The position numbers were made by a program, and so were the translations under genes. Below are positions 32,872 through 43,023 of a DNA stretch of 64,000 nucleotides, piece after piece. This DNA comes from Desarmillaria ectypa. Lineage: Eukaryota > Basidiomycota > Agaricomycetes > Agaricales > Physalacriaceae. The first letter of the stretch is position 1. The number at the start of each line of letters is the position of its first letter. The notes beneath the pieces are model-generated. The model did no database searches and was not told where the DNA came from. It saw nothing but the letters and a program-made list of their open reading frames with translations. The stretch spans positions 2,294,001 through 2,358,000 of the forward strand of contig JAUDYN010000002.1 in the NCBI GenBank assembly GCA_030407005.1, written 5' to 3'.

Positions 32872-34374
32872 ATGCCGTCTCATCTGTGGTCTGTAGACCA
32901 ACCTTTTGACATATGTGGTGCTTTCAATCGTCTGTTACAGGATGAGCAAGTGGGTCTTCTTACCTTCTCTAGTGGAAGCCCGAGGCTCACTTACGCTACC
33001 ATGTCAAGGTGTCAACCCCCCTTGCTGCGATCCTTGCTCTCGCGGAATTAATGAAAAATTCTTCTGGTGCGTACTCAAGGGGCCTTTAAGGTATTACACT
33101 TCTCAATTTCGATATTTCAGCGGGGACTATGTTTGAATTGGTGAAAGAACTGAAAGCCGGTGCCGAGAATCTCAAGAAACAGTCGTCAAATTACATCAGC
33201 TTGAATGCAGGTTGTGAGCTGTTCATTGAGTTTGTCACTTTGTTTCCCCATGACGCGTCCGTAAGTGATCCCTTTCCGATTCTTTTGTTCCATTCTTACC
33301 TAGGCGTTCATCAAGAGTTTCTCAGAGCTCAAGACCGAACTGATGCGGCAAGGGCATCAGTATGTCACTCAGGCACTTAGTTATCGCGCAAAAATTGCAG
33401 AGCTTGCCTTCGACTTTATAAAGGATGATTCGGTGGTTAGTCCTTTTCCTATCAGGAACATTCTTTTGTGATGACATTTCGCTTGACAAGATACTTACAC
33501 ATTCGTATTCGAGAGTTGTGATGCAAACGCTGTTATGGGCCCACAAACGGAAGCGAATATCAGGTAGAATGGCCCATCAAAAATACGGTCCATCATCAGC
33601 TCATATTTAGCATAGTCTTCGTTACAGAGGCAAGACCCCGTGGCCTAGGGTGCGTTGATGCTTTTTCCGGCCTTTTGCTTCTCGTTAATATTCCCCAGCA
33701 TTAAGACCGCAGAAAAATTAACGGCTGCCGGAATTCCTACGACCGTGATTCTTGATTCTGCAGTTGCGTACTGCATGGATATGGTCGATTTTGTTCTTGT
33801 TGGCTCCGAAGCTGTGGTCGAGAGTGGCGGACTCATTAATGCTGTCGGCAGCAACCAGATAGCAATCATTGCGAAAGCCGCGAATAAACCCTTTTACGCT
33901 CTAGCAGAAAGGTACCATGTGACGATCGACAAACCTTTTTTGCTATGTTTCTGACGTCCTTTACACAGCTACAAGTTCCATCGGCTATTCCCATTGTCGC
34001 AATATGATCTGCCAAGCCATACTCCGGACCTACTTTCCTTCTCTCTACCTAAAGGGCGGCACCTTCGCAACTCTTCCGTTAATCCGTCTCCGAAACCGTC
34101 TTCTGTCTCCGGCGGATCAACTTGGGAGACATCGTCCCTCGAAGATGTGAATACCTCGGATTCTGCCGCAAAGATCAAGATCAGCAAAGAACAAATCGCC
34201 CGAAATAATCCAAGCGTAGACTACACCAGGTCCGTCACCTGCTCTTCCGATTCTTTCCTTTGTCAACAGGAGCTCTCACTTAGACCTGATCTCATCTCTT
34301 TGGTGTTCTCGGACGTAGGCAGCTTGACTCCGGAGGGGGTCAGTCAGTACCTTGTCGGGATGTTCGCAGGGTGA
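32872..34374 (+). CDS. GCN3: Translation initiation factor eIF2B subunit alpha (Gcn3)
   Basis: Regulatory subunit of the eIF2B guanine-nucleotide exchange factor; it senses phosphorylated eIF2 in the integrated stress response. Nine exons (32872-32949, 33009-33066, 33121-33260, 33304-33435, 33491-33563, 33616-33649, 33699-33911, 33969-34229, 34284-34374) give 359 residues. Family blocks in order: VSTPLAAILALAELM, ISLNAGCELFIEFVTLF, ILTHSYSRVV, VFVTEARPRG and MDMVDFVLVGSEAVVESGG, then NKPFYALAESYKFHRLFP. A Ser-rich insertion of roughly 60 residues lies between the LSQYDLP segment and the C-terminal motif (LISLVFSDVGSLTPEGVSQY). That makes the protein longer than the human subunit (305). The start MPSHLWSVDQPF is the first ATG in frame; the N-terminus is the least certain part. 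Confidence 0.93.
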
Positions 34375-36097
34375 TCGGGTATATTCCAATTTCTTTATTC
34401 TAAAGCCTCCGCCGTTCTGGACTCTCTGAGTGAGCAAACGATTGTCTTCTGAATGCAGGACACTGTCTACAGTAGGTGCCGTACTTGTCTTCGGAACAGA
34501 TCACGAGTGCAAATTCGGAGTGATACAAGTAGCATTGGGGGTGGTCCCTTGGCCACTTGAGTATTAGTCGTCGATCAGACGAAAGCGGCGATTGACGAAA
34601 AACAAACACTTGGGGTAAAGAATCATAGTATCGGATTGTTAGATAACGAAGTCGACGTCGGGTACCTGTTTCGTTCTGTTCCGACACGCGGAATCCATAA
34701 GAACCGTGAATGCGTGGACGGTCATCATGTATTAACTTTTTAGCAGGGTGAAACTGATGTCACCACTCGCAATCGAAGACGAAGTGTAGCATGAAGCACG
34801 TACCCGATGGTAGGACGGATCTCGACTGCCTAGGTGTGACTCCAAGTTCGTGATTCGAGCGGACCGAGCCTGATCAGAGACACTTTTAGGTGCATTTGAG
34901 GACTATATAAGTTCTAGCGTCCAGGCCTTTGCTTTGAACCAACACCTCGCCTTCATTTTTACGTCCTTTTTAACGAACTACATTGCAACGAACATGTGTA
35001 GATGGAGGCAGTCAGTCCGGACTGTTTGCTATACTAGTTGTATCCCCTCATGCCTCGTTACAGAGTCCAAAATACGTACAGCCAATGCGGTCATGTTGTA
35101 CGCTTAGTGGGTTTCAGCGCTATCAACGCCTGTAATTCTTTCTTATGTCTTTTGATTATAGCCCGATGAAATGGTCCGTCTCATTATAGAGAGTAGCGTC
35201 ATCGTTACTTAAAATATTGATATATAGATTTATTGCGACGACCGATTTTGCAAGTTTTCCGCCGCCCATCCTTCGAATTGCGGTCCCAACTGTTCAAAGA
35301 CCTGTTGGCAACGGTAATTTTTATATTCCCTTGAGGTTCTACGCCACGCTAAGACTTGGTTATTTCAGACGACAATTTCCTGAACAGTATAGTGAGCTGC
35401 ATTTCAAAAGACTTGGCTCGGCCGAGGGTTGACATATGTGGTAGATCCTTTAATTAACAGCAGTTGCCCAAGTTGCAAGGCAACCGCTAGCAGTGGCAGA
35501 CGATACTGAAATACGACGATGGATGAGGGTAATAATTCACGAATGCCCAGGACTCTGTACGGTGAAAGAGATACGAAAGCGACGCGTGGGGACTGTTATT
35601 TAGACTGGAGTATATAGTGTTAACACCGAAGGACCAATTACTCACAAGGGTTACCACAAAATTCATGACATATTCTGTATTGCGACCGAGATGAAACACA
35701 AGTTGATGGACTGTGATGGAGCGGAACAAACTGAATTGGGGACTTGATTTGGAAAAACGTTTTGTGTAAAGCTTGAAGTTTGAAGGGTAAAAAGTTAACT
35801 ATCTTCCGGTTAACTCCCCACTTGGCAAGAGACATATTGACACGCTTCTGATACCAAGATGGTTAGGAAATCGATGTACATTTGGACAAAGCACCTCGTT
35901 ATTGGCCAGAGGATAATGAACGTAATAGCTGAGAAGGAGAAGAAGCTGAAACGACGTCGATACCATGAGAAAGTCTCCCGGATTTAATGGTCGCTGTTGA
36001 AGAAGACATGGCACGATCTTGGAACTGCAGGAACTATAAGTGGAAATGTCACATTCCGTGTCACGCAGGGAAATTTGAATTACGATCTTCTTCCAGT
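34375..36097. other. 1.7 kb intergenic stretch with a TATA box and a tiny ORF
   Basis: No recognised gene between GCN3 and the cyclin gene. TATATAA at 34904-34910 is followed by a pyrimidine-rich leader and an ATG at 34994 opening a 37-codon Cys-containing ORF (to 35107). This looks like a gene start, but no downstream exon could be joined. The remainder holds only short overlapping ORFs. Confidence 0.35.
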
Positions 36098-37475
36098 ATG
36101 CCAAAGGACATACAGGCAAGTCAAGTATCCGAGGATGCCCCTGCGAATCTCCTCAAATCCCAATGGCTTTTCCCCCTCGAGGCTCTGCGGTCGACTCCGT
36201 CCACTAACTCCCTAGAAAAGCAGTTGTACGACCGGGCAAGGGGGGTCGAGTTCCTTTACCGTCTTGGGTCCTCGCTGCAACTGTCAGCGCTATTCCTAAA
36301 CTTCGATGCCGTTCTGACCAGGTCATAGGCCAACACCGGCTATGTTCACTGCCGCAACATGGTTCCACAGGTTCTACATGCGGTACTCCATGGATGATTA
36401 TCATCGACAAGTACACTCGTTTGATCACTTGTGTTGCTTGATGTAGACGGAGATATAGGACGTCGCTGCTTCTTGTATATTTTTGGCTACCAAAACGGAG
36501 GAATGCGGTCGAAAGCTCCGTGATGTTGCCCGCGTTTGTCAGTCCAAAGTTAGTGGGAAAGACGTGGCTGAAATTCTTGATAATAGCAAGGTTGGCGATG
36601 TCTCGGTCGTTTCCCGCTCAGCATTGACAATGTTTACAGGAAGTCGAAAATTGCCAGACGGCAATCCTATTGACAGAGGAGGTGCTGCTGGAAGCTCTCT
36701 GTTTCGATTTTGTGGTCGAAAGTCCCCATGCTGAATTAGTAGACTTATTCAACTCCTATGATCCAGACATCCTAGCACAAGAATATGCATGGACTATTGC
36801 CCACGACTCGTATGTATTATTCCCGCTGCTATTCCGACTCAATTTGCTTGACATTTATTAGGTACCGAACTCCACTTTGTCTATTATATCCTCCCCGCAC
36901 CATTGCTGCCGCATGTTTTATTCTTGCTCAGCGTGTGGTAGATGGCCCAAACTCTCCTTCCTTGGATTTGCGTATATCCTCTACCCCACCATCAGCGTCT
37001 CTTCCCACACCCCCCTCTAATAAGCCTCCATCACCGGACCGGTCCAGATTTGCTTTGGAATATTTTGCTTTCAATGAAGAGGAACTTGCTTCTCTTGCTG
37101 GTTTGAGTTCCGCTGTCAAACATTGTTTATCGGCTGATGCAGTTATTAGGTAGCCTACGCATCCTGATTGAATTCTACTCCGTTCAAGACAAAACCATGC
37201 ATCCGCACCTCTCAACTATAGCTACCGTGAGTACAATGTGGTGTCAGGCAGCTTATTCTGACTATCTTGGGAAGATTTCTGCCCCAACGATTACCCCGTC
37301 GCGGGCTAATTTGTATGGTTCCTTTTCACGATTGTCCGGTGTCAATCCCGCGGATTCTTCCCGCTCGGACATTGAATTAGGACGAACCCCAAATTCGTCT
37401 CATGGAGGACAAACCCCGGAAGTCAATGGTAATTCTCAGATGCCCAATGGCAAGCCAGTCGATTCTAGCTCGTAA
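36098..37475 (+). CDS. Transcriptional cyclin (cyclin K/T/Ctk2-like)
   Basis: Partner of a CTD kinase of the Cdk9/Cdk12 class that phosphorylates RNA polymerase II. Seven exons (36098-36282, 36329-36410, 36459-36590, 36640-36809, 36862-37100, 37150-37226, 37275-37475) give 361 residues. The first cyclin fold starts at SQWLFPLEALRSTPS and holds MFTAATWFHRFYMRYSM and CIFLATKTEECGRKLRDVAR. The linker TAILLTEEVLLEALCFDF leads into a second fold (CLLYPPRTIAAACFILAQRV). A Ser/Pro-rich tail follows. Intron 37227-37274 is 48 nt and stop-free; retention would add 16 residues. The assignment to K/T rather than another transcriptional cyclin rests on the general pattern and is not certain. The ATG at 36098 is the first in frame after the promoter region. 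Confidence 0.87.
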
Positions 37476-37851
37476 AACGGGGCCACTTTAGGCATCCGCG
37501 ATGGACCCTGGCGGACCTACAGTCTGTCAATTTGTTACCACCACGCCCAACCTTAAAATCTTGTCCTCGGGGGATTTTCTGGAACCTTGCTTAGTAGCTT
37601 TCATTTGGCTTTATGCGCTGCGTATTTGTTACCTGGAAAAACTAAATTGGACAACAAAGACGCTCTAGTTGTTGTAAAAAATAATTTCACTTTGACTGCG
37701 GACGCCACGTTTCAAGATTTGGAGATAAGCGAACCTCCCTAAACCACTTTTGGCGAACGATCGAGATCGTCAATCTTAATTATCAAACGGAAGCAAAATG
37801 CAGAAGACGCGTTATGGACAGATATATTACACTAAAAGGTACAGGGTGTGT
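37476..37851. other. Convergent intergenic region
   Basis: 376 bases between the ends of the cyclin gene and the unnamed 426-residue gene. No feature seen beyond likely 3' ends. Confidence 0.4.
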
Positions 37852-39557
37852 TTAATAGTAGAATATTCCAGGTTGAGGGTCATTGGAAATATGTTGGAAC
37901 GAAATAGTCTCTGTCTGGTGCTGCGTTAGGTGGTTCGGTACTTCGCTCATGACTTTAGGCAGATTGGCCATCCAGTTGTGGATATGACTACTGACCGCGG
38001 TCGGCTCAGGCTTATTGATCGGGGATATCATGTCAAATACGCCTGTATCAGACACGAGTGATACGTTATCGAGTACAACACCTGCCGATGCAGCATAATC
38101 TATGATTTTTCAAGTCAGACGTCACTTTGGGGACAAATGATAAGGAAATACAGACCTGAACTTTTACCGGTCCAATTGGATTCGGATTGATGATATTCTA
38201 TAGGGTCATCACTCGGCTCAACAATAATTGGGGGCAAGCCGACAGGTTCTGGAAGCTACAGAAGATTTCAGTTCGAATGAAAGATGGCTTCTGGAACGTT
38301 ACACACCTTGGGGAGGACAAACGTCCTTGATATTCTCATGGCAGAAGCAATCCAGAATGTTAAACACTCAGCAATACTTGGGTCACTCGAGTCGAAGTCA
38401 TATATTGGACTGAAAAAGACTCCCGTCCATCCTGAAAATAACTTTTAAATGCGGCACATGACGACCGAAAATTCCAGTACTTACTCTGAGAGAATGTCCC
38501 AAACACCCATTGATCGTATGTAGTCAAGACGAAGAATTGAGACTCGTTTGTCACACACACGTCCCACAGCTAGATATCGAATCAGGGAGTTCGCTTTATC
38601 AAAATAAAGATACTAATACACACCTTTCCCCATACACGGTGCTTACTCTCCAGATAGTCCGGTGTGCCACTCCGATAAGGAGGGAACTTTAATTCATGTC
38701 AGGAGGACATCAATCGAAAGCCTTCGAAACATTCATACCGTTCGACATTCAATGAATTCCTTCAAATCGGCAGGGGACATTATCCATGGTGGTTGGAAGG
38801 CAATCACCACAGACTTCCTAGTCATCATCTCGATGGCATCTGGATCGAGTGGAGGTCTCGTCTTCGAGGCCTCGAGCTGGGGTGAGGTCCATAGAAAGTA
38901 CTGGAAGAGTTCCTTATCACGATCCTGCTTGAGTTTAAAATGCCATGCTTTGGTTTGAATTGGGAAGGCAAGGTGAAGTAGGCGTTGGGTGGTCGTCAAA
39001 GGGAAAGTGTCTATGGATAGGTGTGAATTATACGGATAGAGGTTCTCCGCAGGTTGACAGACCTAGCCAGCCAGCAAATCTTCCGGAAATGAACTTGGGA
39101 AGTTGACCACATGACGCATAAAGTGCTCACCTGTAGATGTCAACAGCTGCGGTGTGCCATATATCTGCGATAGCAAAGTTGTATGCCGCTGGGCACGGCA
39201 AAGTCAGGTTCTCGCCGGTCTCCTCATCCAGGTCATTCATTTTGAGAGGCCTGTCTGGAAAGACTCGCTGCGCCCCTGGAACGAAATGAATTGAGAAATA
39301 TTCTCAATATTTTATTGGCAGAAATACGCACATTGCGTTATCAGAGGCCCTATGTTCATAAATGTTTCACAATCAATCATATTTAGCCTTCTGTACGGTT
39401 CAGGACGAATGTGAAGGCGGTTCATGTGGGTCTTATGGCCGGGAAGGGGTATTTGTGGAGCATTTGCAACATAAGGCATTTCAGGGAGCTGACATTTCGC
39501 GGTATACTGCCGGATGTTGTCTGTGCCGCGCAGGGCAGTAGGACCGAAGAAAAGCAT
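37852..39557 (-). CDS. Uncharacterised basidiomycete-type protein, 426 residues, nine exons
   Basis: I do not know a name or function. Nine exons (39332-39557, 39131-39275, 39063-39079, 38739-39010, 38624-38686, 38485-38569, 38307-38431, 38156-38255, 37852-38099) join in phase. Exon 3 is only 17 nt; with it the reading becomes DIYRFAGWLDTFPLTTTQRL, without it the frame breaks. Distinctive segments: MTRKSVVIAFQPPWIMSPAD, then KLWDVCVTNESQFFVLTTYD followed by WVFGTF, and SDPSIAECLTFWIASAM. These look conserved-domain-like (Trp-rich, aromatic) and recall unannotated agaricomycete proteins I have seen; that memory is not a search result. No signal peptide, membrane segment or known catalytic motif. 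A TATAAAA box sits 42 bases upstream of the ATG. Real gene: likely; function: unknown. Confidence 0.75.
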
Positions 39558-39598
39558 GGTGGAAGTTAGTTATTGGGGCCAGCAAGAGTCTGTGGGGA

Positions 39599-39605
39599 TT
39601 TTATA
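39599..39605 (-). promoter_or_regulatory. TATA box of the unnamed 426-residue gene
   Basis: TATAAAA on the minus strand, 42 bases before the ATG at 39557. Spacing implies a very short leader. Confidence 0.5.
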
Positions 39606-40068
39606 ACGCGCCAGCAGAAACAAGACGTCAGTGGCAAGGATACTGGATATCTTCGAGGACAAACGATATACGAGTTAGAACAAGGCGTACTGAATACAAG
39701 GTATCAAAGGCGCCAACAACATTACCCATAAATGGAGAGGAGATTACCATATCCAGCGCATGCGACGCCACCGGTTGCGGATATACAAATGTTGGATCAT
39801 GCTCGACAACGCCAACCCAGAACGTGTACAGGGCAGGGCAAGGCAGGGCGTATACGGCAATGTTTGCTTCGCAGGCGACACCTGATGTCAGAAATAAATA
39901 AAATAAAAACTGCACACTACAAGAAGCCTCATGTTCCGGCATTTAGTGATGACCTTTACAAATAATTCGGCAAGTCACCTCATTGGAGCTCGGTGAGCGC
40001 CTCAACTGCTGAATTGCTCGTAGGTTAAATAATAAACATGAAATGAAGGAACATGTAATAAGTACGGA

Positions 40069-40724
40069 TCATTGCCCAAGCCGCCCAAATACATTTCTGC
40101 AGTCCGAACACTTTGTAGGGCTGACTCTGATAGGGTTTCTCACAGGGAGTGACATCATGCGTATGCAGTTGGGGGATCGACATCCTGGTATATCATTTAT
40201 CAGATTTACGTCCAGGACAACGAGATCAATATCGCGCACCGATAGGATGGGCGTGCCGGCCACTGAAAAGACAATTTGGACGCAGGCAGTCTTGTTGCCG
40301 CGTCGCCATAGCATAGAAGTGCCCACACTCGGTATGGTATCGTCCGTCAATAACCTACCCAGAAAATGAACCCTCAACGCCAACCACTGAAACAGAGAAC
40401 GTACGTTATGGCACATATTATGGTAGTCTGAAAAGGGGGGCCTGTTCTAAGAATGAAGGTTGTAATCTTGAAAAGCCCCATTATATCCTGCAGAAGACGC
40501 AGCATGCCAGCCTCATTCATCACGACACTATCAAGCGAGGCCGCCGGAATCTGCCGTCGACAACCCCAAGCCCTTCTTAGAAGTAGACTTCCTATTGAAA
40601 GGTTTGGAATCCTTGCACGCCTCGAATCAGCTGTGTCGAATGAGAGGTTACCGTGGAGGAGTCGTGCTTTCCCATGTTGGTTCCGAAACATATCGCGAGC
40701 TGTCGCATCGCCCAAGTCAAACAC
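40069..40724 (-). pseudogene. Possible two-exon minus-strand gene or gene remnant, unassigned
   Basis: Two open stretches (40405-40724 and 40069-40354) can be joined in phase across a 50-nt GTACGT...GTAG intron. The joined product reads MFDLGDATARDMFRNQHGKA at the start and DDTIPSVGTSMLWRRGNK and VRDIDLVVLDVNLINDIPG after the intron. No ATG-led upstream exon with good signals was found and I recognise no family. It may be part of a longer gene, a decayed gene, or chance. Confidence 0.3.
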
Positions 40725-41175
40725 TAAGAGACGATCGACTATCTGTATAACTTGAACCTTGATTAATTAAGCGTCAAATGATATTAGGCGCGCATGCATA
40801 CCATGAGGTAGAAAGTCACATTTTAGCTATAGGTTAGACTTCATTCAATTCAAGGAAGATCTGATAAGACGAGGATATAGATCCTAGCGCAGCACCCTGT
40901 AGCTCTCGGGGACCCCCGGTATTAGCGTAGCAGCTGAGAACCAAGGCAAATGAATAAAAGACCTTTTGTGCAACAGCGTTGAAGGCCTCGTGCGGTAGGA
41001 TCGAGCAAGGACGAGCGTCTTTTGATCGGTCCAAGGGCCAGATTAGGATCGGTAACGACACACGAGGGAGGAATGCATGAATTAAAAGGGCCCAAAAGAC
41101 GTGCATAGACGATGTGTAGAATGGCGAATCACACAGGGAGAATATCGGAACGTTTACATTAATTCGATACATATA

Positions 41176-41817
41176 TCAAGCTCCGCGACTGCGAATTTTG
41201 GCAACGAGTTGGACAGAATTCCGGACCTACAGATTACGCCAGAAAGGTCAGCCATTAACAGGCGGATGGTAACACAAGGTACGCACCTCGTGCGCAAATA
41301 CTCTGCGCCAGGTTTCACTCGCCAGTCTTCGCCGCTTGACGCCCTTCTTTTCGTGCCGCGAAGCCTTGGCCAATTCCCTTCGCACATTGTTTCGTTGCAG
41401 GAGATTGGAAAGCATGGCGTAGGAGTCCATGATATTGGTGCGAACTCTGACCGTGCGACCTAGGGTGAAAAAAAAAAGGGTGAGAGGCATCGATAAGCAG
41501 GCGAAAAGTTCCCGACCAGAGTAAGCCGTCGGAGGAGACATGTCCTTGGTACTGTCATACACAGACTTTGCATGGGTCTTCCAGATGTGCTCGGGGGTAG
41601 TACCAACGTTGTCGCGATCTGGCATTTGTTCTAAGGCTGTCAATACCGGTACCATGCCGCTCTGAAATTCGGCCTTAGGCTGGTAGTAATGGGTCCTGAC
41701 TCCGTCACTATTGCTGTTGCCGTACTGTAGAAGGGGCAGTGACGAAGAAAATTGACGCAGAAAGCAGCGCTGTCGCAGGCACTGCAGGCCAGGCTGAAGG
41801 GGCCGCGACAAGGCCAT
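41176..41817 (-). CDS. MRP21: Mitochondrial ribosomal protein bS21m (MRP21)
   Basis: Small-subunit protein of the mitochondrial ribosome. Three exons (41517-41817, 41287-41459, 41176-41226, minus strand) give 174 residues. The N-terminus (MALSRPLQPGLQCLRQRCFL then RQFSSS) is a typical mitochondrial presequence. The C-terminal S21 domain reads GRTVRVRTNIMDSYAMLSNL, then RRELAKASRHEKKGVKRRRL, and ends VQLVAKIRSRGA. Intron 41460-41516 is 57 nt, stop-free and a multiple of three with a T10 run; unspliced it would insert 19 residues before the S21 domain. The start codon lies only 59 bases from that of GIR2 on the other strand. Confidence 0.93.
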
Positions 41818-41876
41818 GGAAGAGGCGAAGAAACGGAATTGATGTTTGTTTGTCTGATCAGTTCAACTGTGCTCTC
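41818..41876. promoter_or_regulatory. 59-bp bidirectional promoter MRP21 / GIR2
   Basis: Only 59 bases separate the two divergent start codons, so core promoters and leaders must overlap. No TATA box is visible. One or both transcripts must start inside or very near this stretch. Confidence 0.6.
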
Positions 41877-42936
41877 ATGTCCTCCGATGTCCTGCTTGAG
41901 GAATTTGAGGTATTCCGCTTTTTTCATGCTGCTATTGGGTATTTCCTGATGTTTATTTTAGGTCCTGGAGTCCATATATCCTACAGAACTGACCAGTTCG
42001 TAGCATTTATCTACCTGACTTGCCTACCGAAATCCGTCTAAGCTCACACAAGAACTTTCCGGAAAGGATATCCAAATCGATGCTGAGCCTGATGACATAG
42101 CTGAAGAGGCAGAGCCTTGTATGTGCCATCGATTCACGTTGACTTGCACAAAATAATCGTCTACCGTAGTAAAGTTATCCCTTCGGGTACATTATGGGGA
42201 GTCCTACCCAGACGTTCTTCCAGACCTCTCTCTAGAAGCCGTAGAAGGAGAACTTGAAGATGACGAAGTTGCAAAGCTCATCTCTGAACTCAATGCCATC
42301 GTAAGTCAATTACTATTTTCTCTCGCTCGACACTACCTAGACCGAACACTGCAGGGTGAGGAAAACCTGGGAATGGCGATGACGTTCACTCTTGTGTCAC
42401 ATCTCCGCGAGCAGCTATCCACTCTCGTCCGATCACGAGCCGACAAACGGAGGAAGGAAGAGCTCGAAAAGGAGCGGCTTGCTCTCGAGGTATGACCTTA
42501 TCTCCTTCATCACCGCTGTATCGTTTCACTTCGGATGCTGTATCTGTCAGGAAGAAGAGGCTCGGACTCGCGGGACACCTGTAACTGCTGCATCTTTCAA
42601 GGCCTGGAAAGACAAATTTGATGCGCAACAGGCCAGGAAGAAGCAGCAAGAAGAAGAGGAGCGTATGAAGGGGTTGACACCGAAGGAACGTGAGGAAGTG
42701 AAAAGAATGTATTCACGATTGAGTGGTGCGACAGCGTTCCTATTGGATTCTATAATTCCCGATTACCTGTTGATACCACTGCAGGGAGACAACTCTTTGA
42801 GAAAAACCGCAATCTCGAAGAAGACGCTCTTCTCGAGGAAGGCACTGTGTCTGTGGATGTCAGCCAGTATGAGAGGTCGCACCGTGATGATGATCAAGAC
42901 GAGGATGGGCATGTTACATTTAGCGACAGCGATTAG
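41877..42936 (+). CDS. GIR2: RWD-domain protein Gir2/RWDD1
   Basis: Partner of the translation-associated GTPase Rbg2; its RWD domain also binds Gcn1 and dampens Gcn2 activation. Seven exons (41877-41909, 41962-41995, 42053-42118, 42170-42300, 42355-42489, 42551-42725, 42785-42936) give 241 residues. The RWD fold starts EEFEVLESIYPTELTKLSGK and holds the VHYGESYPDVLPDLSL signature. An alpha-helical charged region follows (RADKRRKEELEKERLALEEE), then FKAWKDKFDAQQ and an acidic C-terminus ending HVTFSDSD, as in RWDD1. The acceptor at 42052 was chosen because it alone gives ELTKLSGKDIQID. GCN3 and this protein both act on the eIF2/Gcn2 pathway, but their vicinity is probably chance. Confidence 0.92.
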
Positions 42937-43023
42937 TCCTAGTATTGTGATGAGACATGTTATAATTTTGTACCAGTAAAACATTACATGTACGATATGA
43001 TATACGTTAGCCCCAATGCGAGC

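Noticed and set aside
40834..41172. 112-codon minus-strand ORF with hydrophobic N-terminus next to MRP21
   Set aside because: No family resemblance, no upstream promoter signal, and it abuts the MRP21 3' end; treated as chance.
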